A stretch of DNA of 6,733 nt from Acidobacteriota bacterium (lineage in GTDB: Bacteria; Acidobacteriota; Thermoanaerobaculia; Multivoradales; JAHEKO01): contig JAOTZA010000178.1 in the NCBI GenBank assembly GCA_029861655.1, positions 1 to 6,733 on the forward strand. Direction: 5' to 3'. The notes below the pieces were generated by a model that saw only the letters and a list, made by a program, of their open reading frames with translations, made no database searches and was not told the origin of the DNA. The stretch's first letter is position 1; each line of letters starts with the position of its first letter. Below, piece after piece: positions 1 to 5,951 of this stretch. Made by a program: the position numbers and the translations under genes.

Positions 1-296
1 AGAGCAGTCTCGTCGAGGTTCTTCTTTCTCACCATGGCCTGCAGCTTGTTGCGGCCGTCGTAAAGATCCAGAAAACACGTCTTGCCGTGCTCGCGAAGAG
101 CCTGGATGCGACCCGCCACACGAACCGCGACGGGCTCGGCCTCGAGCCGCTCGGCATCGTGATGCTCGAAGCGACGCCGGAGCTCGGAAGGCTCGGAATC
201 GACATCGGCGCGATGCGGATAGGGTTCCACCCCCAAGCTGCGGAGCTCGTCTCGCTTGCGCTTTCTGTTCTCGATCTGTTGATCCAACTCGGACAT
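1..296 (-). CDS. lysS: Lysyl-tRNA synthetase, class II (N-terminal fragment)
   Basis: Charges tRNA-Lys with lysine in the cytoplasm. Only the first 98 codons are in the window; the catalytic class II core lies beyond the left edge. The product starts MSELDQQIENRKRKRDELRS, continues into LGVEPYPHR, and then VAGRIQALREHGKTCFLDL and DGRNKLQAMV. This matches the N-terminal helix and the start of the OB-fold anticodon-binding domain of bacterial LysS, where the 'RVAGRI...R..GK..F.DL.D' pattern is typical. The ATG at 296-294 is preceded by GGAG (plus-strand 304-307 CTCC) with 7 nt spacing, which supports this start. The gene is divergent from the purine nucleoside phosphorylase gene across 98 bp. 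The call rests on the N-terminal pattern alone, so another OB-fold synthetase such as AsnS/AspS is possible but fits less well because of the LysS-like 'R..K...L...G..PYP' opening. Confidence 0.9.
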   Translation of the reverse strand, partial: MSELDQQIENRKRKRDELRSLGVEPYPHRADVDSEPSELRRRFEHHDAERLEAEPVAVRVAGRIQALREHGKTCFLDLYDGRNKLQAMVRKKNLDETA

Positions 297-394
297 ACTC
301 AGACTCCAGCGTCGACTCGACGCCGCCGAACTGTATCGGATTTCGCGACCCCGCGGTCACGGCGCCGGTTGCTGCTGGTACCATCTGGCGCGAC
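297..394. promoter_or_regulatory. Divergent lysS / PNP intergenic region
   Basis: This 98-bp gap must hold the promoters of both divergent genes, unless they lie in coding DNA. Towards lysS there is a weak hexamer pair: GTGACC (plus-strand 355-360) and GATACA (332-337), 17 bp apart. Towards PNP there is an extended -10-like TGG-TACCAT (376-384) ending 10 bp before the ATG at 395. An inverted repeat occupies 309-323, and a 9-bp direct repeat overlaps the PNP start. The hexamers match the sigma-70 consensus poorly, so promoter positions are guesses. The region's regulatory role is inferred from the divergent layout. Confidence 0.5.
309..323. repeat. Perfect 7-bp inverted repeat, 1-nt centre
   Basis: GCGTCGA (309-315) and TCGACGC (317-323) are exact reverse complements around C316. 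The repeat sits between the lysS Shine-Dalgarno (304-307) and the weak -10-like hexamer at 332-337. It would therefore fall at the start of the lysS transcript, as an operator or a small 5'-UTR hairpin. A single-nucleotide loop is too tight for a good RNA hairpin, so a DNA-binding site is the better reading if it is functional at all. Chance occurrence in GC-rich DNA is possible. Confidence 0.4.
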
Positions 395-407
395 ATGGAC
401 CATCTGG
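380..407 (+). repeat. 9-bp direct repeat spanning the PNP start
   Basis: ACCATCTGG occurs at 380-388 and again at 399-407, 19 bp apart start to start, which is roughly two helical turns. The first copy overlaps the extended -10-like TGG-TACCAT. The second covers codons 2-5 of the PNP gene and lies in a short inverted repeat, GACCA-TC-TGGTC (398-409). It may be a pair of regulator half-sites, or coincidence. Confidence 0.35.
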
Positions 408-1234
408 TCGAAGAACTATCTCGCGCTGTCAAAGACTGGGATCGTCGAGGCTGGCCTAGGCCCGACGCCCTCGTCGTTTCGGGCTCCGGTCTGGCGGTAG
501 ATCTCCCGGGTGCCACCGAACACCGGGCGCGGCTCGGCGAGCTGGTGCCTTACGACGTTCATCCCGTGGTCGGTCACCCTCATCGGGTCGAGCTGTTGTC
601 GGTTGGCGACCGCCATGTCATCTACCAGCGTGGACGTGTCCACTCCTATCAGGGCTATAACGGAGCCGAGACCGTCTTTATGGTGCGCTTAGCGGCCTTG
701 CTGGGCGCTCGTACTCTGATCATGACCAACGCTGCCGGTGGGCTGGCCGCCGACGCCCGACCGGGGAATTTGTTGACGATCCGTGATCATCTCAACCTGA
801 CCGGTCTCACACCGCTCCGAGGCGAACCACCCGCTGAATGGGGGCCACGGTTCCCGGACATGGTGGGTGCCTACGATCCGGCTCTTCGCGAGCTGGCTTC
901 TGCCGTCGCTGAGGAGCTCGGGATCGAGCTGGGCTCCGGTGTCTATGCAGGTCTGGCCGGCCCCGCCTATGAAACTCCCGCCGAGGTCGACATGTCGCGC
1001 ACCCTCGGCGCCGATCTAGTCGGAATGTCCACGGTCCTCGAAGTGATCGCCGCCCGTCACATCGGCTTGCGTTGCTTGTGTTTCTCACTGATCAGCAACC
1101 TGGCAGCCGGAACAGCATCCGGGCCGCTCGGTTACGAAGAGGTTCTGGAGGCCGGCCGCGAAGCCGGGGACCGAGTGGGCCGGCTGATCGGGCGACTCCT
1201 CGAACGACCAGAGCTCTACGCCGTCGAGACCTAA
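395..1234 (+). CDS. punA: Purine nucleoside phosphorylase, trimeric type
   Basis: Cleaves inosine, guanosine and their deoxy forms with phosphate to give the free base and (deoxy)ribose-1-phosphate; a cytosolic purine salvage enzyme. At 279 residues it has the usual length of the human-like/PunA class. Visible motifs: phosphate-binding GSGL at residues 30-33 (S31), QRGRVHSYQGY at 78-88 with R81, H83 and Y85, TNAAGG at 111-116, DHLNLTG at 131-137, AGPAYETPAE at 188-197 with the base-binding glutamate E197, VGMSTV at 209-214 (phosphate-contacting S212), and SLISN at 231-235 with the base-binding N235. The usual YEGY is YQGY here. No clear Shine-Dalgarno precedes the ATG. The start is chosen because it places the GSG loop near residue 31, as in the human enzyme (S33). 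S-methyl-5'-thioadenosine phosphorylase is less likely, because the E197/N235 pair is the 6-oxopurine signature. Confidence 0.95.
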   Translation: MDHLVEELSRAVKDWDRRGWPRPDALVVSGSGLAVDLPGATEHRARLGELVPYDVHPVVGHPHRVELLSVGDRHVIYQRGRVHSYQGYNGAETVFMVRLAALLGARTLIMTNAAGGLAADARPGNLLTIRDHLNLTGLTPLRGEPPAEWGPRFPDMVGAYDPALRELASAVAEELGIELGSGVYAGLAGPAYETPAEVDMSRTLGADLVGMSTVLEVIAARHIGLRCLCFSLISNLAAGTASGPLGYEEVLEAGREAGDRVGRLIGRLLERPELYAVET

Positions 1235-1285
1235 AACCCGCAGTCGGCCCACCTGTCCGAGCGGTCGAAACCGGCTCCGGCGACG
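1235..1285. other. Short convergent gap after the PNP gene
   Basis: Fifty-one bp separate the stop codons of two convergent genes. I see no hairpin followed by a T-run in either direction, so no intrinsic terminator can be called. Any termination here would be by another means or inside the neighbouring coding DNA. Confidence 0.5.
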
Positions 1286-2821
1286 CTACTCCTCGGGCTT
1301 CGGCTCGGCGCTGGCGACAAGCCACAGACCGGCGTAGTCACGCATCAACCGCATCCTCATTCGGTCGAGCGATTTGGCCTCTCCGGTGTTCCCCGCCAGC
1401 AGGAGCGTCTCGCGGAAGTGCGAGAACTGCCGCAAGTACCAGTCGGCCAGACGCAGGACGCTCGAGATCCTCCGTGTCGGAATCGGGCCGCCCAAGACCC
1501 CACGGCTTCGCGAAACCTGGATCTCCTCGACTTCGGTGTTGATCTTGCGCCGCAGGGCAGCCGCGGCGAGAAGAAAGCGATCGATTCGCTCATTGCCTCC
1601 GAGTCCCTCGGTCAGAGACTCATAGGCGCTCATTTCCCGCGTCTCCAAGCGAAAAGCCAGTAGATCAGACGCTGCCAAGGCGCCGCCGGCAGTCTCGTTT
1701 GCAGTCTCCAGACCCTCCAACAACATTCTGAGCTCTTCGCCGATCAGGTCCCTTTCTTCTCTCGATATTGCGATCGCTCCCACGGTGGGTCGGTGATCCG
1801 CCCGCCCAGCCTCCTCGAGCGGCAAATCCCGGGCTCCTTCTTCGGCTCCGACCTCGAGTCGCTCGAGTACCAAGTCGACCGAACGGCGGATAGCCGCCAG
1901 GTCCGCAAGACGGATGTCGTGGTTCTGAAGCTTCTTTTGAAAACTCTCTACCTCGCCGTGAAGAGAGTTCACCGAATCGGCCAGCTGGCTGTCGATACGA
2001 CCTTTTACTTCCAACGCCGAAACCCGTTCGTAGTCGGCGAAGATCTGCTCCTCTTCGATGGCCGACAACTCCTCGACACGAGACCGAAACACCAGATTGG
2101 TGTCGACAACCATCGGTAACACCGACTTTTCGAACAGCAGGCTTCCCAAGCCGTGCTTGACTCCGCGGTAGTGCTCTATCAGCTCCCGTTCCGTGAGCTC
2201 GGCAAAGGATTCGATCCCGCGAATCTCCGAACGCACCGCCTGAATCATCTTCAGGCGATTGGCGACTCTCTGCGGGTCGGTGTCTTCCCGGATCGCCGAA
2301 TGAATGCTGATGCCTTCCAAGATCCTCCTCAAGCGGCTTTGGTCTCCTCGCTGATCCTTACCAACGATCAGCTCTGCCAGTCGCGCCAGAAGAAAGTCCA
2401 CTTTGTCGATCCGATCGGCGTCCCAGGAGCGGTCGACTTGGATTTCCTGGTAGAACCGAACGAGGTCCAGTAGGATCCTCTGATCCTGGCTCTTGACCCG
2501 CTGGAAGAACAACCGCAACAGAGAGGGAGTAATCTTGCGATCCTCCGCATCGAGCACACCGATCAGCCGAGCGAGGTCGGAGCGGATGGCAGCCAGGCTT
2601 TCGAGCTGTCTCTGGGGCTCCGGATCGTTGAGCCTACGGGAAACCTCTTTTAGGCTTTTGTAGAGACTCTGAAAATCGACCGGATAATCGGCGAGCTGCT
2701 TGTTGCCAAAGAACTTCCTCAGACCCTCGACAAACCGATGGTAGGTCCACGCCGCTTTGTACCGCGCCGAGAGCTCAATGTAGGAGCCGTGTAGAGGGTT
2801 GACGTCCTCTGGAATTGTCAT
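1286..2821 (-). CDS. Unrecognised 511-residue helical, cysteine-free protein
   Basis: I do not recognise the family. The product is soluble: no signal peptide and no membrane segment. It is rich in R, E, L, D and A, contains no cysteine, and reads as long amphipathic helices almost throughout. An N-terminal aromatic-rich helix (residues 14-55, with WTYHRFVEGLRKFFG) is followed by helical stretches at 56-235. Residues about 247-322 look like a coiled coil. A charged, flexible linker spans about 325-346. A second helical module follows (354-500), including ADWYLRQFSHFRETLLL at 459-475, and a short acidic tail, PKPEE, ends the protein. The ATG at 2821-2819 has no good Shine-Dalgarno, but the next in-frame Met is at residue 192, so this start is likely. 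It stands alone, divergent from hpt (46 bp) and convergent with PNP. A scaffold or structural role is possible, but nothing in the sequence shows an enzyme motif. Confidence 0.82.
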   Translation of the reverse strand: MTIPEDVNPLHGSYIELSARYKAAWTYHRFVEGLRKFFGNKQLADYPVDFQSLYKSLKEVSRRLNDPEPQRQLESLAAIRSDLARLIGVLDAEDRKITPSLLRLFFQRVKSQDQRILLDLVRFYQEIQVDRSWDADRIDKVDFLLARLAELIVGKDQRGDQSRLRRILEGISIHSAIREDTDPQRVANRLKMIQAVRSEIRGIESFAELTERELIEHYRGVKHGLGSLLFEKSVLPMVVDTNLVFRSRVEELSAIEEEQIFADYERVSALEVKGRIDSQLADSVNSLHGEVESFQKKLQNHDIRLADLAAIRRSVDLVLERLEVGAEEGARDLPLEEAGRADHRPTVGAIAISREERDLIGEELRMLLEGLETANETAGGALAASDLLAFRLETREMSAYESLTEGLGGNERIDRFLLAAAALRRKINTEVEEIQVSRSRGVLGGPIPTRRISSVLRLADWYLRQFSHFRETLLLAGNTGEAKSLDRMRMRLMRDYAGLWLVASAEPKPEE

Positions 2822-2826
2822 GACAA
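2815..2826. promoter_or_regulatory. 12-bp perfect palindrome over a start codon (candidate operator)
   Basis: TTGTCATGACAA is its own reverse complement. It covers the minus-strand start codon of the 511-residue protein (2819-2821) and lies upstream of hpt. Candidate hpt promoter hexamers surround it: TTGACG (2799-2804) with GACAAA (2822-2827), spacer 17; or ATGACA (2820-2825) with TACGAT (2843-2848), spacer 17. A protein bound here could affect both genes. One or two such palindromes are expected by chance in 6.7 kb, so location is the main argument. Confidence 0.4.
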
Positions 2827-2852
2827 AAGCAACGGGAAGATCTACGATCGCC

Positions 2853-2857
2853 AGGGG
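2853..2857 (+). promoter_or_regulatory. Ribosome binding site of hpt
   Basis: AGGGG lies 10 nt before the ATG at 2868. It is a reasonable Shine-Dalgarno and supports that start. Confidence 0.6.
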
Positions 2858-2867
2858 ATATTAGAAC

Positions 2868-3422
2868 ATGCACGCCCACAAAAAAAGCGACCACAAGATC
2901 CTGATCTCAGCAGCAACGCTCCAAAAAAGGATCTCCGCCCTCGCCAAACAGATCAACGCCGACTACGCCGACCTGTCGGAGCCCTTGGTCTGTATTGGCG
3001 TGCTGAAGGGTTCGATCTTCTTCCTGGTCGACCTGCTCAAGCAGGTTACCGTGCCCCTCGTCATCGATTTCCTGCAAACCTCGAGCTATCGCTCCGGGAG
3101 CGAGCCAGGGGAAGTCCGTATCCGGAAGGACATCGATGTCGCGATCCGCGGTCGTCATGTTCTCCTGATCGAAGACATCGTCGATACGGGTTTCACGCTC
3201 AAGACCATTCTCGAGCTGTTCCGATTCCGTGGCGCCGCGAGTGTCAAGCTCTGTGCGATGCTGGACAAGGCGGAAGCTCGGGAGATCGAAGTACCCGTCG
3301 ACTACCGCGGTTTCGAGATCGACGACATCTTTGTGATCGGCTACGGGCTGGACTTCGATGAACGCTATCGAGAGCTGCCCTACATCGGCGTTTACGCCGA
3401 CAGCGCCGGGACCAACTCATGA
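2868..3422 (+). CDS. hpt: Hypoxanthine phosphoribosyltransferase
   Basis: Converts hypoxanthine (and usually guanine) plus PRPP to IMP or GMP and pyrophosphate; a cytosolic purine salvage enzyme. At 184 residues it has the normal bacterial length. It is a type I PRTase fold with the PRPP loop LLIEDIVDTGFTL at residues 99-111, including the acidic pair E102-D103 and D106. Other marks are VLKGS at 45-49 (K47, pyrophosphate side), the flexible-loop SSY at 72-74, MLDKAEAR at 131-138, and FVIGYGLDFDERYRELPYIGV at 155-175, which carries D162 and R168 equivalent to the metal- and pyrophosphate-contacting residues near the C-terminus. The N-terminus carries a short polar extension (HAHKKSDHK). It is followed by ridA after 23 bp on the same strand, probably one operon. 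Together with the PNP gene 1.6 kb away it completes nucleoside-to-nucleotide salvage of 6-oxopurines. Confidence 0.96.
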   Translation: MHAHKKSDHKILISAATLQKRISALAKQINADYADLSEPLVCIGVLKGSIFFLVDLLKQVTVPLVIDFLQTSSYRSGSEPGEVRIRKDIDVAIRGRHVLLIEDIVDTGFTLKTILELFRFRGAASVKLCAMLDKAEAREIEVPVDYRGFEIDDIFVIGYGLDFDERYRELPYIGVYADSAGTNS

Positions 3423-3434
3423 TCGGATGGCGAT

Positions 3435-3440
3435 AGGAGG
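3435..3440 (+). promoter_or_regulatory. Shine-Dalgarno that fixes the TTG start of ridA
   Basis: A perfect AGGAGG lies 5 nt before the TTG at 3446 and is the best ribosome binding site in the window. It shows that translation of ridA starts at TTG; no in-frame ATG occurs until residue 81. Confidence 0.85.
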
Positions 3441-3445
3441 TCGCG

Positions 3446-3823
3446 TTGAAGACTCATCATACAAAGCATGCACCGGAGGCGATCGGTCCCTACTCACAGT
3501 CCGTATCGATCGACGGCTGGCTCTTCACCTCCGGTCAAGTGGCGCTCGACCCGCAGAGCGGCGAGATCGTCGAGGGCGGTTTCGAGGCGCAGGCGCGCCA
3601 GGTTTTGGAGAACCTGACCGCCGTGCTGGCCTCGGCCGGCTGCTCCTACACCGACGTCATCAAGTCGACGGTCTTTGTCGGCGACATGGCCGACTTCCCG
3701 CTCCTCAACAAACTCTACGGGGAGGCCATGGGCGGCCACCGCCCGGCGCGCTCGACGGTGGAGGTCGCCGGACTACCCAAGGGAGCGCTGCTAGAGATCG
3801 AGATGATCGCGCGGATTCCTTAG
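3446..3823 (+). CDS. ridA: RidA family enamine/imine deaminase
   Basis: RidA (YjgF/YER057c/UK114) hydrolyses reactive 2-aminoacrylate and related imines made by PLP enzymes, protecting other enzymes; cytosolic homotrimer. At 125 residues it has full family length. Family marks: AIGPYSQ at 12-18 with Y16, LFTSGQVALDP at 26-36, ARQVLENL at 50-57 followed by AVLASAGCS, VIKSTVFV at 71-78, and the C-terminal signature RPARSTVEVAGLPKGALLEIE at 99-119. R102 there corresponds to the catalytic arginine (R105 in E. coli) that binds the substrate carboxylate; an acidic residue in LEIE (117/119) is the usual partner. The start is TTG behind a perfect AGGAGG. It is probably co-transcribed with hpt. A RidA homologue (YabJ) also lies next to the purine repressor gene in Bacillus subtilis, so the purine neighbourhood is not without precedent. 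Confidence 0.95.
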   Translation: MKTHHTKHAPEAIGPYSQSVSIDGWLFTSGQVALDPQSGEIVEGGFEAQARQVLENLTAVLASAGCSYTDVIKSTVFVGDMADFPLLNKLYGEAMGGHRPARSTVEVAGLPKGALLEIEMIARIP

Positions 3824-4004
3824 CAGCCCGTGGTGGAATCCAGATGGTCGCGCGGAAAGGGCTTACGGTGCGCCTTGCAAGACGCGGGGAGGAGTCGATG
3901 CGGCGTCATTGCACATCGCCGATAACGAGGAACGAACGGTGGCGCGCCGTAACCCCTTGTCGTCCTCTGGGTCGCGGCATCGGTCAGATGAAGACGGGAC
4001 CATC
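3824..4004. other. Convergent non-coding gap after ridA
   Basis: This 181-bp gap is the longest non-coding stretch in the window and lies between convergent genes. It contains a weak 5-bp-stem inverted repeat, CGGCG (3901-3905) and CGCCG (3917-3921), and an 8-bp GGCGCGCC palindrome around 3940-3950. Neither is followed by a T-run on either strand. I see no small gene with a credible ribosome binding site. Confidence 0.5.
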
Positions 4005-4958
4005 TCATGCACCCCCGGCACTGAGCTCCGCTCGCAGCTCCTGCAGAAGGCCACCTTCGGAGCCGGCGGCGTAGTGATCGATCTCGCGACGGACGGCGGG
4101 CTCCAACCATTCGACAATCCCCAGGTTGCCTTCTCGCGCCATCGCCTGGAAATCCTGCGCTCCGGTATCGACACGACGAGCCGCGCTGTAGAAAGCCTGC
4201 GCATGCCCCTCGGGCCGGTCGAGCAGAAGAAGAAGCTCGCCGACGACCGAGAGACTTGCTGCCAATTCGCGGTTGCGGCCGGCCCGCCCCGGCTGCTTCC
4301 ACGGCGGCCTTGGCAGGAATGGCTCCAGGCCACATCGCGCCGCCGCCCGCGCAAACTCCAACCGGCTTGGCTCCGAGCCATGAAAGAGCGAATCGAATGT
4401 GCCCTCGTCCCCCAGTGTCGAAAGCCGTCGGCGCTCTTCGGAGGAAAGCGCCGGGACGAGTCCCATGGCCACTCGCGCGCCGGCTCCGGCGAGCGCTTTC
4501 AGTCCGACTCGCCGGTGTTCGGGTCGGTCCGTCAATCCGGCAATCAGGGGCCAGACAACGGCAGCTCCCCGGGGGAGCAGGGATAGCTTGCCCCAGTCGG
4601 AGACAAGAGCCAACTCCGTCAGATCGTAGATGACGGTCGCCTCCGGTATGGGCTCCTCGCCCGGCCTCAACTGAGCGAGAACAGGCAAGCCCCTGGAGGC
4701 GAGACGGCCGCACAGATCTCGGCACCAGCGGCTGGCCTCCGGGCGCACCGGCGGCAGGTACACAGTGTCTTCGAACGAAGCAGGGTCGGGTGCGCCAAGG
4801 GCCGTGACATCCCGGAATCCGGCGTCGGCCAATCCTCCTCGCGCCAGATCCAGGAATTCTTCGTGCGGACCAGGCCATCTGCGCGGAGCCCACCGGACCC
4901 AACACCGGGCCGGCTCGGCAAGAGTCTCTGCAAAACGTAGCGCCAAATCGGATCTCAA
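4005..4958 (-). CDS. Unrecognised 317-residue protein coupled to ftsY
   Basis: I cannot assign a family. No signal peptide or membrane segment is visible. Short hydrophobic strands alternate with helices: CWVRW (19-23), DTVYLPP (64-70), LPVLAQLR (91-98), ATVIYDL (107-113), GAAVVWPL (131-138), ARVAMGLVPA (161-170) and LEPFLP (211-216). This would suit an alpha/beta, perhaps TIM-barrel-like, fold. WPLIAGLTDRPEHRR (136-150) recalls a late strand-helix of radical SAM barrels. However, no CxxxCxxC cluster exists; the cysteines are C19, C78, C83 and C209. The C-terminal third is helical. The TTG start (4958-4956) overlaps the ftsY TGA in the tetranucleotide TTGA, so translation is probably coupled. 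The Shine-Dalgarno is weak (GGTGG directly upstream), so the exact start is uncertain. Coding is supported by the long open frame, the tight operon fit and the protein-like hydrophobic pattern. Confidence 0.8.
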   Translation of the reverse strand: MRSDLALRFAETLAEPARCWVRWAPRRWPGPHEEFLDLARGGLADAGFRDVTALGAPDPASFEDTVYLPPVRPEASRWCRDLCGRLASRGLPVLAQLRPGEEPIPEATVIYDLTELALVSDWGKLSLLPRGAAVVWPLIAGLTDRPEHRRVGLKALAGAGARVAMGLVPALSSEERRRLSTLGDEGTFDSLFHGSEPSRLEFARAAARCGLEPFLPRPPWKQPGRAGRNRELAASLSVVGELLLLLDRPEGHAQAFYSAARRVDTGAQDFQAMAREGNLGIVEWLEPAVRREIDHYAAGSEGGLLQELRAELSAGGA

Positions 4959-5887
4959 CCCACCAGCGCTTCGGCAAACTCGCGCGGGCGGAACTCGACC
5001 AGATCCTCAGCGCCCTCACCAACACCGAGAAACATCACCGGGATCCTCAGCTCCCGCGCTATCGCCACCGTGACACCACCCTTTGCAGTGCCGTCTACCT
5101 TCGCGAGAAGAATCCCATCGACAGCGACATGGCGGGTGAATTCCCGCGCCTGGGAGATCGCGTTCTGTCCGGTCGTCGCATCGAGAACCAAGAGAGTTCT
5201 CTTCTTCCACCCGGCGGCCGTGCGTTCGATCACCCTCTTGATCTTGGCCAGTTCCGCCATCAGGCCTTGGCGATTGTGCAGGCGGCCGGCGGTATCTACG
5301 ATGACGTGATCCGCACTTCGAGCGGCTCCTGCCTGCAAAGCATCGTAGACAACTGCCGCGGGGTCCGCGCCCGCCTTCTGCTTCACGACATCAATGTCCA
5401 ATCGATCCGCCCAGAGCTCCAGTTGTTCCGTGGCGGCCGCTCGAAAAGTGTCCCCCGCGGCAAGCAGTACCCGATCGCCATGTCGCTGGTGCCAAGCGGC
5501 CAGCTTGGCGGCCGAAGTCGTCTTACCCACGCCGTTGACACCGACGAGCAAGGTCACCAGACGACCGGCTGGGCGGGCGGGCGGCTGTGGCGCGTCGAGC
5601 AAGAGAACCGCGACCCGATCGGCCAGATGGTCACGCAGCCGAGAGAGATCGCCACCCTCGAATCGCTTCGCTTCCTTGCGGACGGACTCCACTAGCTCTT
5701 GCGAAGTCTCGACGCCAAGATCCGCCGCGATCAAACCCTCCTCGAGGCTCTCGAGGGTCTCTTCATCGAGGAAGGCTCGGTCGGCGATTGCCGCCTCCAC
5801 CCTGCCGAACATCTCGGTATGGGTCATCAAAAGACCCCTCTTGAGCTTCTTCCAGAAGCCCTTCCCCGACTCGGGACCGGACGCCAT
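4955..5887 (-). CDS. ftsY: Signal recognition particle receptor GTPase FtsY
   Basis: FtsY docks the ribosome-nascent chain-SRP complex at the inner membrane and, with Ffh, hydrolyses GTP to hand membrane proteins to SecYEG. At 310 residues it is a minimal NG-domain form without the long acidic A domain of E. coli FtsY. The N-terminus carries a basic amphipathic stretch, GFWKKLKRGLLMT (10-22), typical of the membrane-targeting helix. The N domain spans about 20-100. The G domain carries the P-loop GVNGVGKTT (116-124), DTFRAAA (146-152), DTAGR (198-202), LDATTGQNA (235-243), AKVDGTAKGG (262-271) and FLGVGEGAEDLVEF (286-299). It ends REFAEALVG. The base-specificity motif is AKVD rather than the usual TKLD. 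The ATG at 5887-5885 has an AAGG/AGG-rich leader. It lies 64 bp after the roadblock gene and overlaps the next gene by 4 bp. Confidence 0.97.
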   Translation of the reverse strand: MASGPESGKGFWKKLKRGLLMTHTEMFGRVEAAIADRAFLDEETLESLEEGLIAADLGVETSQELVESVRKEAKRFEGGDLSRLRDHLADRVAVLLLDAPQPPARPAGRLVTLLVGVNGVGKTTSAAKLAAWHQRHGDRVLLAAGDTFRAAATEQLELWADRLDIDVVKQKAGADPAAVVYDALQAGAARSADHVIVDTAGRLHNRQGLMAELAKIKRVIERTAAGWKKRTLLVLDATTGQNAISQAREFTRHVAVDGILLAKVDGTAKGGVTVAIARELRIPVMFLGVGEGAEDLVEFRPREFAEALVG

Positions 5888-5951
5888 CTAGCCTGACCTT
5901 CTCACCAGCGTCCGTCGCGAGACGAGCCACGGCAAGTTCCGGCTGGCCGGG

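Noticed and set aside
87..500. A 137-codon plus-strand open frame over lysS and the start of PNP
   Set aside because: It is antisense to the recognisable lysS N-terminus and runs out of frame into PNP; no ribosome binding site and no recognisable motif.
3901..3921. Possible terminator hairpin (CGGCG...CGCCG) after ridA
   Set aside because: The stem is only 5 bp with an 11-nt loop, and no T-run follows on either strand.
3358..4074. A 238-codon plus-strand open frame across hpt, ridA and the gap
   Set aside because: It overlaps the whole of ridA, a confident gene, in another frame, and its product is low-complexity Arg/Gly/Pro-rich.
3820..5025. A 401-codon minus-strand open frame overlapping the 317-residue gene and the end of ftsY
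   Set aside because: It is longer than the gene it shadows, but the product is rich in Arg, Ser, Gly and Cys without a protein-like hydrophobic pattern, and it would overlap the clear 3' end of ftsY. It is a GC-rich shadow frame.
5394..5891. A 165-codon plus-strand open frame antisense to ftsY
   Set aside because: It is fully antisense to the strongly recognised FtsY G and N domains, and its Ser/Arg/Pro-rich product is typical of a shadow frame.
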